Source: UBA7446 sp965656545 (GTDB lineage: Bacteria > Bacteroidota > Bacteroidia > Flavobacteriales > Flavobacteriaceae). From it: a stretch of DNA of 64,000 bases. The position numbers and the translations under genes were made by a program. This document shows, piece by piece, positions 23,349 through 32,464 of the stretch (its first letter is position 1; each line of letters starts with the position of its first letter). Below the pieces are notes generated by a model. It had not been told where the DNA came from. It saw only the letters and a list, made by a program, of their open reading frames with translations, and ran no database searches. The stretch covers positions 248,001-312,000 of the forward strand of contig CBFHKZ010000002.1 in NCBI GenBank assembly GCA_965656545.1. The letters run 5' to 3'.

Positions 23349-25520
23349 ATGAAAAAAATTGCGCAAAAAGCACTCGATGATTTAGAATTTGGGGTTGTCC
23401 TAGAACAAGCCGCCTTGCGTTGTGCTACAGCACTTGGAAAAGCGCAGATGATGACAACCATACCTTCGAGTGATGTAGGTGAGGTTAAAAAAGCTTTGCT
23501 ACGCACAAACGAATACGCCATTTCGTTTTCGGAAGAAAAACCCATTCCCAACCACGGCTTTGAAGACGTCAGCGAAGAAGTATCGCTGCTAGACGTAGAA
23601 AACAGTAAGATTGAAGTTGAGGGCTTTCGCAAGCTGCTGCTACTCGTCGATACCGCCAACACGCTCATCACGTTTTTAAAGAAGAACAAAGACCGTTATC
23701 CAACGCTGTTTGAAGCCACTTATGGGCAAGTACCCATCAAAGAAATTCCAAATGAAATAAACCGTGTCGTTGATAAATTTGGTGAAGTAAAAGATCGAGC
23801 GTCAGACAACCTTCATATCATCCGCAAACAAATGAATACGGTTCGTTCCAAAATAAGTCAAAGTTTTGGCGCGGCATTGAGCACCTATCAAGGTTCTGGA
23901 TTCTTAGATGACATCAGAGAAACGGTTATGGGCAGCAGACGTGTGTTGGCCGTTAAGGCCATGTATCGCCGCAAAGTAAAAGGCGTAATCCACGGCAGTA
24001 GTAAAACGGGGAGTATTGTGTATATAGAACCACAAACTACCCTAGCCTATACCCAAGAGCTTCAAAACCTTATTTACGACGAAAAAGAAGAAATTGATTT
24101 AATCCTGCGTGCGCTTACCAACTATATGCGCCCCTTTGTAGATGACGTTAACCAATTCGCCAACCTGCTGATTTTAATTGATATGCATGCCGCTAAAGCC
24201 TATTACGCCAAGGAGATGGACGCTGTAATGCCCATACTAAGTGATAAGCAAGAAATTGATGTCAAAAAAGCATACCACCCCCTACTCTATTTAAGCAACA
24301 AGAGAAAGAAAAACACCACCTACCCACAAGACGTGCATTTGCATGCTAAAAACAGGATTGTGGTTATATCAGGACCTAATGCAGGTGGAAAGAGCATTAC
24401 GCTCAAAACGGTTGGCCTACTGCAATTGATGTTGCAAAGTGGTTTCTTACTTCCCGTGGATGAAAGCAGCCACATGAGTGTATTTGAACGTATACTCACG
24501 GATATTGGTGACAACCAATCCATAGAAAACGAATTGAGCACCTACAGTTACCGCCTAAAGAACATGCAGCGCTTTTTGAAAAAATGTGATGAAAAAACAC
24601 TGTTTCTAATTGACGAATTTGGAACGGGTTCTGATCCAGAACTGGGTGGTGCATTGGCTGAAATATTCCTTGAAGTATTTTATGAACGCAATGCTTTTGG
24701 TGCCATTACCACTCACTACTCAAACCTTAAACTGCTGGCCAACGAACTACCGCACATGACCAATGCCAATATGCAATTTGATGGCAGAAGCCTTCAGCCT
24801 ACCTTTCATTTGGTGACAGGAGAAGCAGGCAGCTCATTTACTTTTGAGGTAGCCGAGAAAAATGGCATACCCTATAGCCTAATCAACAAGGCAAAAAAGA
24901 AAATTGAACGAGGTAAAGTCCGCTTTGATGCCAGCATAGCCAAGCTACAAAAGGAGCGTGCCAGCATGAGCAAAACCTCTAAAGCAATGCAAGAAGCTTC
25001 GGTTAAAAGCAAAATGGAAAACGACAAGCTGGAAACGTTGAATGCCAAGGTGAAGCTTAAGCTTGAGCGCTACCAAGAACTCTTTGACCAAGAAAAACGC
25101 ATGATTGTGCTTGGTAACAAAGTAAACGATGCGGCAGAACGGTTTTTTATCACAAACAAAAAGCGGCCACTTATATCTGAGCTATTGCAAATTGTAGAGA
25201 CCGAAAACGCAAAACGAAAGCGAAAGACAAATGCAGCACACAAAAAAGAACAACAAGAAAAGCGTGCAATTAAGAAGGAAGTAGTAGCGAAGGTAGAAGT
25301 GGTTCGCGAAGAGAAAAAGAAGCAAAAAGAAACCAAACCAAAAGAAAACTTTCGCCCAAAAGTAAGCTTCCAGATTGGGGACAAAGTGCGTATGTTCGAT
25401 GGAAAAGCCGTTGGCACCATAGACACCCTAGAAAAGAAAAAAGCCATCGTTAACTATGGTATTTTTACCACACAGGTAAACGTGGAAGCCCTTGAATTGG
25501 TAGAAAGTAGCAAGAAGTGA
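23349..25520 (+). CDS. mutS2: MutS2-family DNA-binding ATPase
   Basis: From the ATG at 23349 (MKKIAQKALDDLEFG) the product is 723 residues; the frame is open further upstream but overlaps ung and its promoter. It has the core clamp region, Walker A GPNAGGKS near 342, Walker B LFLIDEFGTGSD near 418 and the long charged coiled coil expected of MutS2. The usual C-terminal Smr nuclease domain is not recognisable: the protein ends with a lysine-rich linker and a KOW-like module (FQIGDKVRMFDGKAVGTI). MutS2 acts on recombination intermediates or collided ribosomes in other bacteria. It is coupled to the next gene by a GTGA overlap. Confidence 0.88.
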   Translation: MKKIAQKALDDLEFGVVLEQAALRCATALGKAQMMTTIPSSDVGEVKKALLRTNEYAISFSEEKPIPNHGFEDVSEEVSLLDVENSKIEVEGFRKLLLLVDTANTLITFLKKNKDRYPTLFEATYGQVPIKEIPNEINRVVDKFGEVKDRASDNLHIIRKQMNTVRSKISQSFGAALSTYQGSGFLDDIRETVMGSRRVLAVKAMYRRKVKGVIHGSSKTGSIVYIEPQTTLAYTQELQNLIYDEKEEIDLILRALTNYMRPFVDDVNQFANLLILIDMHAAKAYYAKEMDAVMPILSDKQEIDVKKAYHPLLYLSNKRKKNTTYPQDVHLHAKNRIVVISGPNAGGKSITLKTVGLLQLMLQSGFLLPVDESSHMSVFERILTDIGDNQSIENELSTYSYRLKNMQRFLKKCDEKTLFLIDEFGTGSDPELGGALAEIFLEVFYERNAFGAITTHYSNLKLLANELPHMTNANMQFDGRSLQPTFHLVTGEAGSSFTFEVAEKNGIPYSLINKAKKKIERGKVRFDASIAKLQKERASMSKTSKAMQEASVKSKMENDKLETLNAKVKLKLERYQELFDQEKRMIVLGNKVNDAAERFFITNKKRPLISELLQIVETENAKRKRKTNAAHKKEQQEKRAIKKEVVAKVEVVREEKKKQKETKPKENFRPKVSFQIGDKVRMFDGKAVGTIDTLEKKKAIVNYGIFTTQVNVEALELVESSKK

Positions 25521-25891
25521 AACGCGCCGTTGTCTTTTACGATAGCGACTGCTTGCTATGCAGCAAGAGTGTGCAGTTTGTACTGAAACACGACACACAC
25601 AAGCACTTTTCATTTAGCGCCCTGAGCAGCACCTTTTCAAAACCCTACAAGCTGTCTGCTGAAACAGTAGCGGTATTAACACCCAATCAAGAGTTGTTGT
25701 CACACCACAAAGCTGTAAAATACATCATAAAACAACTGCCTAAAGTGAAGTGGATGGTGTTTCTATTTTATATAACCCCAGCGTTTTTACAGAGGTTTGT
25801 ATATGGGGTGATCGCTAAAAACAGAAAACACTGGTTTGGTACAACGAGCTGCCTGCTTTCAAACCAGCATACAGAACGGTTTATCGACTAG
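25517..25891 (+). CDS. DCC family thiol-disulfide oxidoreductase-like protein (DUF393)
   Basis: A 124-residue protein with the N-terminal DUF393 motif FYDSDCLLCSKSVQFVLKHD (D-x-D-C-x-x-C), which gives the DCC family its name and suggests thioredoxin-like redox chemistry. The C-terminal YGVIAKNRKHWFG block is also characteristic. The start is GTG at 25517 and overlaps the mutS2 stop. Its partner and substrate are unknown. The 3' end overlaps the symporter gene on the other strand by 4 bp. Confidence 0.88.
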   Translation: MKRAVVFYDSDCLLCSKSVQFVLKHDTHKHFSFSALSSTFSKPYKLSAETVAVLTPNQELLSHHKAVKYIIKQLPKVKWMVFLFYITPAFLQRFVYGVIAKNRKHWFGTTSCLLSNQHTERFID

Positions 25892-27189
25892 TTCTTGTAG
25901 TGGTCGTCCCAGTTTTTGACTTTGGGCTTTCCAAGTTTACCTAACCATTTGGCGACCATCATGGATACTGATGCATCTCCTGTAACGTTAACTGCCGTAC
26001 GGCACATATCAAGCGGCCTGTCTACAGCGAAAATCAAGGCCAAGCCCGCTTCAGGAATACCCGCTTGCGCCAAGACAATTACCAGCATCACCATCCCGGC
26101 GCCAGGAACAGCTGCAGAGCCAATGGAAGCCAGTGTTGCCGTGGCAATAATACCCAATTGTGCACCTAGACTTAAATCCATCCCAAAGGCTTGTGCAATA
26201 AACACAGCGGCAACGGCTTGATACAGACTAGTACCATCCATATTGATGGTTGCCCCTATGGGCAGCACAAAACTGCTTACATCTTCTTCAACGCCCAAGT
26301 GTTCGTGCACACGCTCCATGGTAACGGGAAGTGTGGCAGCAGACGAGGAGGTAGAAAACGCCAACAACTGTGCTGGTGAAATTCCTTTGAGGAAAAAACC
26401 AATTTTCTTTCCTGTGATAAGGCGTACCAAGATGAGGTAAAACAATAGCATACAAAGCAAGCCCAACAATACCGTTATGGTGTATAAGCCAAGGGCTTTA
26501 AACAAATCGGCAGATGGTGCTTCAGCAACTAAGGCTGCTAGTAGCGCAAATACGCCATAAGGTGCAGCAATCATGATTAGGTCAATAAGCTTGAGAATAA
26601 CCTCATTAAGTGCATCAAAAAAGTCTTTTACGGCTTGGGATTTCTTTTGCGGAATAAGCACAATGCCTATTCCAAAAAATATGGCAAAGAAAATCACCTG
26701 TAGCATATTGCCGTTGTCTTGCATGGCAGCAAAAATATTGGAGGGCACCATGTCTACCAGTGCCTGTAGTGGGCCTGCTTCCTTTTGTGCGGCTGCAACT
26801 GTTTGTTTGGCAGCTGCATCAGAGGCATAAGCAGAAAGTAGCTCCGTTCGTGTTTCGTCGGAGATGGTATTTCCAGGTTTGATTAGGTTCACAATACTCA
26901 AACCAATGGTAACAGCAGTGAGCGTTGTCAATAAGTATAGACCTATAGTACGACTACCCATGGTGGAAAGTTGTGTAATGTCTTTAAGATCAGAAACCCC
27001 TTTGATTAGCGAGGCCAATATCAAGGGAACAGCAATAAGTTTCAGGACATTAATAAATATGGTACCAAACGGTTTGATCCAATCTACTACTAAATCTTTA
27101 CCCCATTCAAATTGACTGAATATAAACCCAAAGAGCACGCCAAAAAGCATTCCGAGTAGAATTTTCCAATGTAGGGGCAATTTTTTCAT
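25888..27189 (-). CDS. Dicarboxylate/amino acid:cation symporter (DAACS family)
   Basis: A 433-residue inner-membrane transporter of the GltP/DctA type, importing acidic amino acids or C4-dicarboxylates with Na+ or H+. Hydrophobic helices run through the sequence. The family blocks are present: the serine-rich re-entrant loop FSTSSSAATLPVTME near residue 280, the central PIGATINMDGTSLYQ near 310 and GLALIFAVDRPLDMCRTAVNVTGD near 390 with the substrate-binding Asp and Arg. It starts 4 bp after aroC and may be co-transcribed with it. Confidence 0.93.
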   Translation of the reverse strand: MKKLPLHWKILLGMLFGVLFGFIFSQFEWGKDLVVDWIKPFGTIFINVLKLIAVPLILASLIKGVSDLKDITQLSTMGSRTIGLYLLTTLTAVTIGLSIVNLIKPGNTISDETRTELLSAYASDAAAKQTVAAAQKEAGPLQALVDMVPSNIFAAMQDNGNMLQVIFFAIFFGIGIVLIPQKKSQAVKDFFDALNEVILKLIDLIMIAAPYGVFALLAALVAEAPSADLFKALGLYTITVLLGLLCMLLFYLILVRLITGKKIGFFLKGISPAQLLAFSTSSSAATLPVTMERVHEHLGVEEDVSSFVLPIGATINMDGTSLYQAVAAVFIAQAFGMDLSLGAQLGIIATATLASIGSAAVPGAGMVMLVIVLAQAGIPEAGLALIFAVDRPLDMCRTAVNVTGDASVSMMVAKWLGKLGKPKVKNWDDHYKN

Positions 27190-27192
27190 GTG

Positions 27193-28257
27193 TTAAATTT
27201 TAGCGTTTTTATTGCGAAGACTAAAATCAGCCAATACCAAAGCAGCCATGGCTTCAACTATAGGCACGGCGCGTGGCACCACACAAGGATCGTGTCTCCC
27301 CTTGCCTTCCATAACAACCTTGTCTCCTTTTTTGTCAATGGTTTCTTGATTCTGCATAATGGTCGCAACAGGCTTAAACGCAACATTAAAATAAATGTCC
27401 ATGCCGTTGCTAATACCGCCTTGCACACCACCAGAATAGTTGGTTTTGGTAGTACCGTCTTCGTTGTATAAATCGTTGTGTGCGCTTCCTTTTCTTGAGG
27501 CACCAGCAAAGCCACTTCCGTATTCAAAACCTTTGACGGCATTGATGGAAAGCATGGCCTGTCCAAGGGCTGCGTGTAGCTTGTCAAAAACAGGTTCTCC
27601 CAAACCAATGGGAACATTTTTAATAACACAAGTTACCACACCACCAACGGTATCCCCTTCTTTGCGAATTTGCTTTATGTAGGTTTCCATTTTGGCAGCC
27701 ATCGCTGGGTCTGGACAACGCACTGGATTGCTTTCTATGGTAGAAAAATCGCTTGTGTTTTGTGGATTTTCAAGAGACAACTCCCCTACTGCTGAAACAA
27801 AAGCACGAATGCTAACGGGTGCAATAAATTGCTTGGCTATGCTGCCTGCGACCACACGGGCTGCGGTTTCACGTGCCGAACTTCTCCCACCACCGCGGTA
27901 ATCGCGGATGCCGTATTTCTTGTCGTAAACATAATCGGCGTGTGAAGGACGGTAGCTGTCTTTTATGTGGCTGTAATCTTTTGATTTTTGATTGGTATTC
28001 ACAATGGTAAAACCAATGGGTGTTCCCGTAGACATGCCTTCAAACACTCCTGAGTGAATGGCAACCGTATCGGGTTCTTTTCGTTGTGTTACGATAGCCG
28101 ATTGTCCGGGCCTACGTCTGTTAAGGTCTTCTTGGATTGCCGCAACATCAATTGCTACACCTGCTGGACAGCCGTCAATAACACCCCCAAGGGCTACACC
28201 ATGCGACTCGCCATAGGTTGTAAGACTAAATATTTTTCCAAAAGAATTTCCTGCCAT
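27193..28257 (-). CDS. aroC: Chorismate synthase
   Basis: AroC converts 5-enolpyruvylshikimate 3-phosphate to chorismate using reduced FMN, the last common step of aromatic amino-acid synthesis. The 354-residue protein has GNSFGKIFSLTTYGESHG at the N-terminus, RRRPGQSAI near 48, DYRGGGRSSARETAARVVAG near 121 and the C-terminal KGRHDPCVVPRAVPIVEAM. It is complete and of normal size. No other aro genes are adjacent; the symporter follows on the same strand. Confidence 0.97.
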   Translation of the reverse strand: MAGNSFGKIFSLTTYGESHGVALGGVIDGCPAGVAIDVAAIQEDLNRRRPGQSAIVTQRKEPDTVAIHSGVFEGMSTGTPIGFTIVNTNQKSKDYSHIKDSYRPSHADYVYDKKYGIRDYRGGGRSSARETAARVVAGSIAKQFIAPVSIRAFVSAVGELSLENPQNTSDFSTIESNPVRCPDPAMAAKMETYIKQIRKEGDTVGGVVTCVIKNVPIGLGEPVFDKLHAALGQAMLSINAVKGFEYGSGFAGASRKGSAHNDLYNEDGTTKTNYSGGVQGGISNGMDIYFNVAFKPVATIMQNQETIDKKGDKVVMEGKGRHDPCVVPRAVPIVEAMAALVLADFSLRNKNAKI

Positions 28258-28271
28258 TTAAATATTTTTTC

Positions 28272-28279
28272 CAAAAGTA
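28272..28279 (-). promoter_or_regulatory. -7 box TACTTTTG of aroC
   Basis: On the minus strand TACTTTTG fits the consensus TAnnTTTG exactly and ends 14 bp before the aroC ATG. A TTG lies only 14 bp upstream of it, shorter than the 17-23 bp reported for flavobacterial promoters. Confidence 0.5.
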
Positions 28280-28399
28280 CGAATATATACAGTCAACGTA
28301 AAACGGCGATTGAGAATTGTATTTGAATACGCGTACAGGGTTAAAGTAAATGGTCAATTCAAATTCCTTTTTCATAAATTTGCTAAAATATTTTTTCCA

Positions 28400-29533
28400 A
28401 TGCGAAATCTTTTCTTAGTTACCCTAATTATTCTTTTTGTTTCATGCCAATCATCTTCTGGAGATTACACCATCAGCATTTCTGCTGACGTTGAAGATGA
28501 CCACCAAATATTTCTTGTCAACTTTGATGACGACAACAAACCTAATGTGATTGATACGCTCTTCGTAAAGGAAGGCTTAGCTTCTTACAGTGGATTTGCT
28601 GAAGTACCAGATTATCAATCGTTATGGGTAAATGGTGTAAGGGGATCTGTACCCCTATTTGTGGAGCCTGGAGAAATTACAGTTGAAATATACAAAGACA
28701 GTATTCAAGCTTCTAAAGTGAGCGGCACAAAAACCAACGTAGCCTTTAAACGCTACATTGATGAAATCAATCCATTGTTTAAGTCTTTTTATGAAATTCA
28801 AAACGATATGCGAAATGCGATGATTTCGCGTGATAGCTTGGGATACAAAGATTTGGAGGATCAACTTAAAGATATGGAGACCAAGTTTAACAGCTTCCAA
28901 ATAGATTATACCAAATCCAATCCTGACTCCTATGTGTCTGCAATGGTTTTGATACAATTGGTCATGAATAAAGCCATTGAAAACGAAGAGGCTTATGAAA
29001 TTTACAACGGCTTTAGTAAAACCATCAAGAAAACAAAATCTGCTGTTAAGATCAATGAGCTTGTAGCGCCAAAAGAAACGGAAAAAACGGAAGAGGAAAC
29101 GGAAAATGGCGAAGTTAATGTTGGTGATAAAGCACCTGATTTCGCTGCGCCTAGTCCAAACGAAACGTTTGTTACACTAAACACCTCTCTTGGAAAATTG
29201 ACCATTTTAGATTTTTGGGCATCGTGGTGTGGCCCATGCCGCGTTGACAGCCCTAACCTAGTCAAGGTTCATAACGCCTATAAAGACAATGGCTTGGCCA
29301 TAGTTGGCATTTCTTTAGACAACAATATGGAGTCTTGGAAAAAAGCCATTGATAATGACAAGCTCGATTGGACGCACGTATCGCATCTTAAGCGTTGGGA
29401 CGACCCCATTGCTGCTGCATATGGTGTAAGCTCAATTCCCCAATTATTTCTATTGGATGAAAACGGAACTGTGATTGCCAAAGAACGCCATGCAGAAGAT
29501 TTTATCCCTATCCTTAAGCAAATACTGCTTTAA
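28400..29533 (+). CDS. TlpA-like thioredoxin-fold lipoprotein with DUF4369-like N-terminus
   Basis: From the ATG at 28400 (lipobox LFVSC, about residue 16) the product is 377 residues. Residues about 25-120 resemble the beta-rich DUF4369 domain common in Bacteroidota thiol proteins; a helical middle follows. Residues about 240-377 are a redoxin/TlpA thioredoxin domain with ILDFWASWCGPCRVDSPN (CGPC active site near 277) and the cis-proline segment VSSIPQLFLLDENG. It probably reduces disulfides of envelope proteins, for example in cytochrome c maturation. The partner is unknown. The upstream 5' extension of the frame is not credible. Confidence 0.9.
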   Translation: MRNLFLVTLIILFVSCQSSSGDYTISISADVEDDHQIFLVNFDDDNKPNVIDTLFVKEGLASYSGFAEVPDYQSLWVNGVRGSVPLFVEPGEITVEIYKDSIQASKVSGTKTNVAFKRYIDEINPLFKSFYEIQNDMRNAMISRDSLGYKDLEDQLKDMETKFNSFQIDYTKSNPDSYVSAMVLIQLVMNKAIENEEAYEIYNGFSKTIKKTKSAVKINELVAPKETEKTEEETENGEVNVGDKAPDFAAPSPNETFVTLNTSLGKLTILDFWASWCGPCRVDSPNLVKVHNAYKDNGLAIVGISLDNNMESWKKAIDNDKLDWTHVSHLKRWDDPIAAAYGVSSIPQLFLLDENGTVIAKERHAEDFIPILKQILL

Positions 29534-29557
29534 GTAGACCCTTTTATTTAAGGCGCA

Positions 29558-30439
29558 ATGAAGCGACTCATTTTTATCGTTACAGTACCTTTTTTGTTGC
29601 TTATTTCATGGTTGCCATTTTGGATGTTATATGCGTATGCTAACATCCTATACTTTTTGCTTTATCATGTAGCAGGCTATCGGAAAAAGGTGGTGCGCAA
29701 GAACATCAAACTCTCTGGTTTAGCCAAAACAGAAAAAGAAGCATTGGCCATTGAACGCAAATTCTATCACTATTTATGTGATTTGTTTTTAGAAATAATC
29801 AAAGTGAGGGGCATGTCAAAAAAGACCATGATGCGTCGCTTTAGTATAACCAATCCAGCTTTTTTAGAAAATTACGCCAAAGAAGGCAAATCTGTCTTTG
29901 TGATGACAGGGCACTATGGGAATTTTGAATGGCTCTTATCATTAGGACATCACACCCCACACACCCCACACGGCATTTATGCCCCACTGCAAAACCCCTA
30001 TTTTGATAAGTACCTAAAAAAAGTGCGTTCCCTACACGGATCATATCTCATATCACGAAAAAAGTTTACGGAGCAATTTACAGCCATGCAGCACAAAAAA
30101 GAACTAACGGTCATTGGGTTCGCAGCAGATCAATCGCCTCAAAACAATAAGAAGAATTACTTCCGTAGCTTTTTTGGTCATGAAGTTCCTGTGTTTACGG
30201 GTGCTGAACGTCTTGGCAAAAGGTTTGATGTTCCTGTGGTAATGGCAAAAATTAGAAGAGTTAAAAGAGGTTATTATGAAACAACGTTTAATCTGTTGGC
30301 TGAAAGCCCCAATACCCTACCCGATTACGCCATTACAGATATGTTCTACGAACAATTGGAAGCGCTAATAAAAGAAGATCCGTCCCTCTACTTTTGGACA
30401 CACAACCGCTTTAAGCTGATGCGACAAAAGCAGCAATAG
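29558..30439 (+). CDS. Lysophospholipid/lipid A acyltransferase (LpxL/HtrB family)
   Basis: A 293-residue membrane-associated acyltransferase adding a fatty acid to lipid A or a related lipid. It has an N-terminal membrane helix (LIFIVTVPFLLLISWLPFW), the HX4D/E active motif in MTGHYGNFEWLLS near residue 128, and AADQSPQNNKKNYF plus VFTGAERLGKRFDVPVV further on. A C-terminal WTHNRFK is typical. It follows the thioredoxin gene by 24 bp and overlaps glmM on the other strand by 29 bp, so the last ten codons are shared in antisense. Confidence 0.9.
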   Translation: MKRLIFIVTVPFLLLISWLPFWMLYAYANILYFLLYHVAGYRKKVVRKNIKLSGLAKTEKEALAIERKFYHYLCDLFLEIIKVRGMSKKTMMRRFSITNPAFLENYAKEGKSVFVMTGHYGNFEWLLSLGHHTPHTPHGIYAPLQNPYFDKYLKKVRSLHGSYLISRKKFTEQFTAMQHKKELTVIGFAADQSPQNNKKNYFRSFFGHEVPVFTGAERLGKRFDVPVVMAKIRRVKRGYYETTFNLLAESPNTLPDYAITDMFYEQLEALIKEDPSLYFWTHNRFKLMRQKQQ

Positions 30440-31796
30440 CCGCTTCTATTTTATTGATTTTATCGTTCATTTTATCTTGCGTTTTGGCCTCGCCATACAA
30501 ACGAATAATGGGTTCGGTATTGGATTTACGCAAGTGAATCCACGAATCGTCAAAGTCGATTTTAACACCGTCAATGGTGGTTACGCGCTCATTGGCAAAA
30601 GTTTTGGCAACAGCTGCCAACAACGCATCTGCATCCCAAGAAGGTGAAAGTTCAATTTTCTTTTTGTCCATCACGTATGATGCATAGCGCTCTTTTAGTG
30701 TAGATACACTGATTTTTTCCTTTGCCAAGTGTGATAAGAAAAGGGCAATGCCAACAAGTGCATCACGCCCATAGTGCAACGCAGGAAGAATGACACCGCC
30801 ATTTCCTTCACCGCCAATAACAGCATTGACTTCTTTCATCTTTGCAACAACGTGTACCTCGCCTACTGCACTGGCGTGATAGTCCACGCCGTAATCGTTG
30901 GCCAAATCAGCTAGCGCTCTTGAAGAAGATAAATTAGAAACAAGCGCACCCTTTTCAGCTTGCAGCACATAATCGGCACAGGCAACAAGGGTATATTCTT
31001 CACCAAACAATAGCCCGTTTTCATCCATAAAAACCAAACGGTCTACATCTGGGTCTACGGCTATGCCCAAATCTGCGTGCTGGGCAGTTACAGCACCTGA
31101 CAAATCAACAAGATGTTCTTTTAGCGGCTCTGGATTATGTGGAAATGCGCCATTTGGCGTACAATGAATTTTATGCACCTTTACGCCTAGCTGTTCAAGT
31201 AACATGGGAACCGCAACACCCCCAGATGAATTCACACCATCGACAACCGCACTAAATCCTGCTGCTTTAATCGCAGCAACATTTACCAGTGGAAGGCTAA
31301 GAATCGCATCCATATGCGCCGTAAGTGCATCTGTTACTACATTGATTTTACCTAGGTCATCTACTCCGACAAAGTCATAGGACTGATCGCTTACATATTG
31401 CATCAGTTCAGCACCGTCTTCAGCGCTGATAAATTCGCCTTTGTTGTTTAATAATTTTAGCGCATTCCACTGCTTGGGATTGTGACTGGCGGTAATGATA
31501 ATACCGCCTTGTGCTTGTTTGCGAACAACTTCCATTTCAACGGTAGGTGTTGTGGAAAGCCCCACATCAATCACATCAATTCCCAGACTAACGAGGGTCT
31601 GCTGCACAAGCGCTTGAACCATTGGGCCTGATATGCGCGCATCACGGCCTACAACAACAGTAGCCGAATGGTGTTTGGTTTTAATCCAACTGCCGTAGGC
31701 TGCTGCAAAAGCAACCACATCAACAGGAGTAAGATTCTGATTGATTTCCCCACCAATAGTGCCACGAATACCCGAAACAGACGCAATTAAAGTCAT
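30411..31796 (-). CDS. glmM: Phosphoglucosamine mutase
   Basis: A 461-residue alpha-D-phosphohexomutase, best read as GlmM, which converts glucosamine-6-P to glucosamine-1-P for peptidoglycan and LPS precursors. The phosphoserine loop TASHNPKQWNALK lies near residue 101, the metal loop DPDVDRLVF near 247, the sugar loop GEGNGGVI near 330 and the phosphate-binding loop RKSNTEPIIRLYGEA near 430. Phosphomannomutase/phosphoglucomutase activity cannot be excluded by motif alone. The 3' end overlaps the acyltransferase gene. Confidence 0.88.
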   Translation of the reverse strand: MTLIASVSGIRGTIGGEINQNLTPVDVVAFAAAYGSWIKTKHHSATVVVGRDARISGPMVQALVQQTLVSLGIDVIDVGLSTTPTVEMEVVRKQAQGGIIITASHNPKQWNALKLLNNKGEFISAEDGAELMQYVSDQSYDFVGVDDLGKINVVTDALTAHMDAILSLPLVNVAAIKAAGFSAVVDGVNSSGGVAVPMLLEQLGVKVHKIHCTPNGAFPHNPEPLKEHLVDLSGAVTAQHADLGIAVDPDVDRLVFMDENGLLFGEEYTLVACADYVLQAEKGALVSNLSSSRALADLANDYGVDYHASAVGEVHVVAKMKEVNAVIGGEGNGGVILPALHYGRDALVGIALFLSHLAKEKISVSTLKERYASYVMDKKKIELSPSWDADALLAAVAKTFANERVTTIDGVKIDFDDSWIHLRKSNTEPIIRLYGEAKTQDKMNDKINKIEAAIAAFVASA

Positions 31797-31832
31797 ACTT
31801 TTGTTTTGTCAAATATAAGCATACAAACGCAC

Positions 31833-32420
31833 ATGAATTACTTAGCGCACTTGGCCTTATCGTATCCATCAGCTGACTTGGTTGTGGGTAATTTTATAGG
31901 TGACCATGTACGCAATAAAGACTTGGCTCAATTCACAAAAGAAGTGCAATTGGGCGTTGATATGCATCGCAGCATCGACAGCTTTACAGATACACATGCA
32001 GCCTCCATAGCCATCAGAGAAAAACTTTTTAAGGACTACCGACACATAAGCAGGATACTGGTTGATATGTATTACGATCACTTCTTAGCAGTCTATTTTG
32101 AAAGATTTCACCATCAATCTTTAGGAACATTTAGCGACAAAATAACGGCTTTACTGCAAAAACACATGGACATAATGCCATCGTCCGCACAAGGATATCT
32201 GCGGGGTATGCAAACCCAAAACTGGCTGCTGGAATACAGCAGTGTTGCAGGTATTGACGTAATTCTAAATAAAATGGCAAATCGGTCTGGCTTACAACCC
32301 TTACAAACGGGTGCTAACACCCTTGAACGCCACTATGATTTTTTTAAGACGCAATTTTTAGAATTCTACCCTGAACTCATGGGCCATTGCGATTCGTTTA
32401 AAAAAGAAGCACTTCACTAA
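31833..32420 (+). CDS. acpH: Acyl carrier protein phosphodiesterase
   Basis: A 195-residue HD-like hydrolase that removes the 4'-phosphopantetheine arm from ACP. The ATG at 31833 gives the canonical start MNYLAHLALSYPSADLVVGN; an upstream non-ATG extension is not needed. The family blocks GNFIGDHVR, GVDMHRSIDSFTDTH and DMYYDHFLA carry the conserved His/Asp residues of the predicted metal site. It is divergent from glmM with a gap of only about 36 bp, and is followed by uvrA. Confidence 0.87.
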   Translation: MNYLAHLALSYPSADLVVGNFIGDHVRNKDLAQFTKEVQLGVDMHRSIDSFTDTHAASIAIREKLFKDYRHISRILVDMYYDHFLAVYFERFHHQSLGTFSDKITALLQKHMDIMPSSAQGYLRGMQTQNWLLEYSSVAGIDVILNKMANRSGLQPLQTGANTLERHYDFFKTQFLEFYPELMGHCDSFKKEALH

Positions 32421-32464
32421 AAAAACTTGACTAAAATCAATTATATTCGAAGCTTGGCTTGGCT

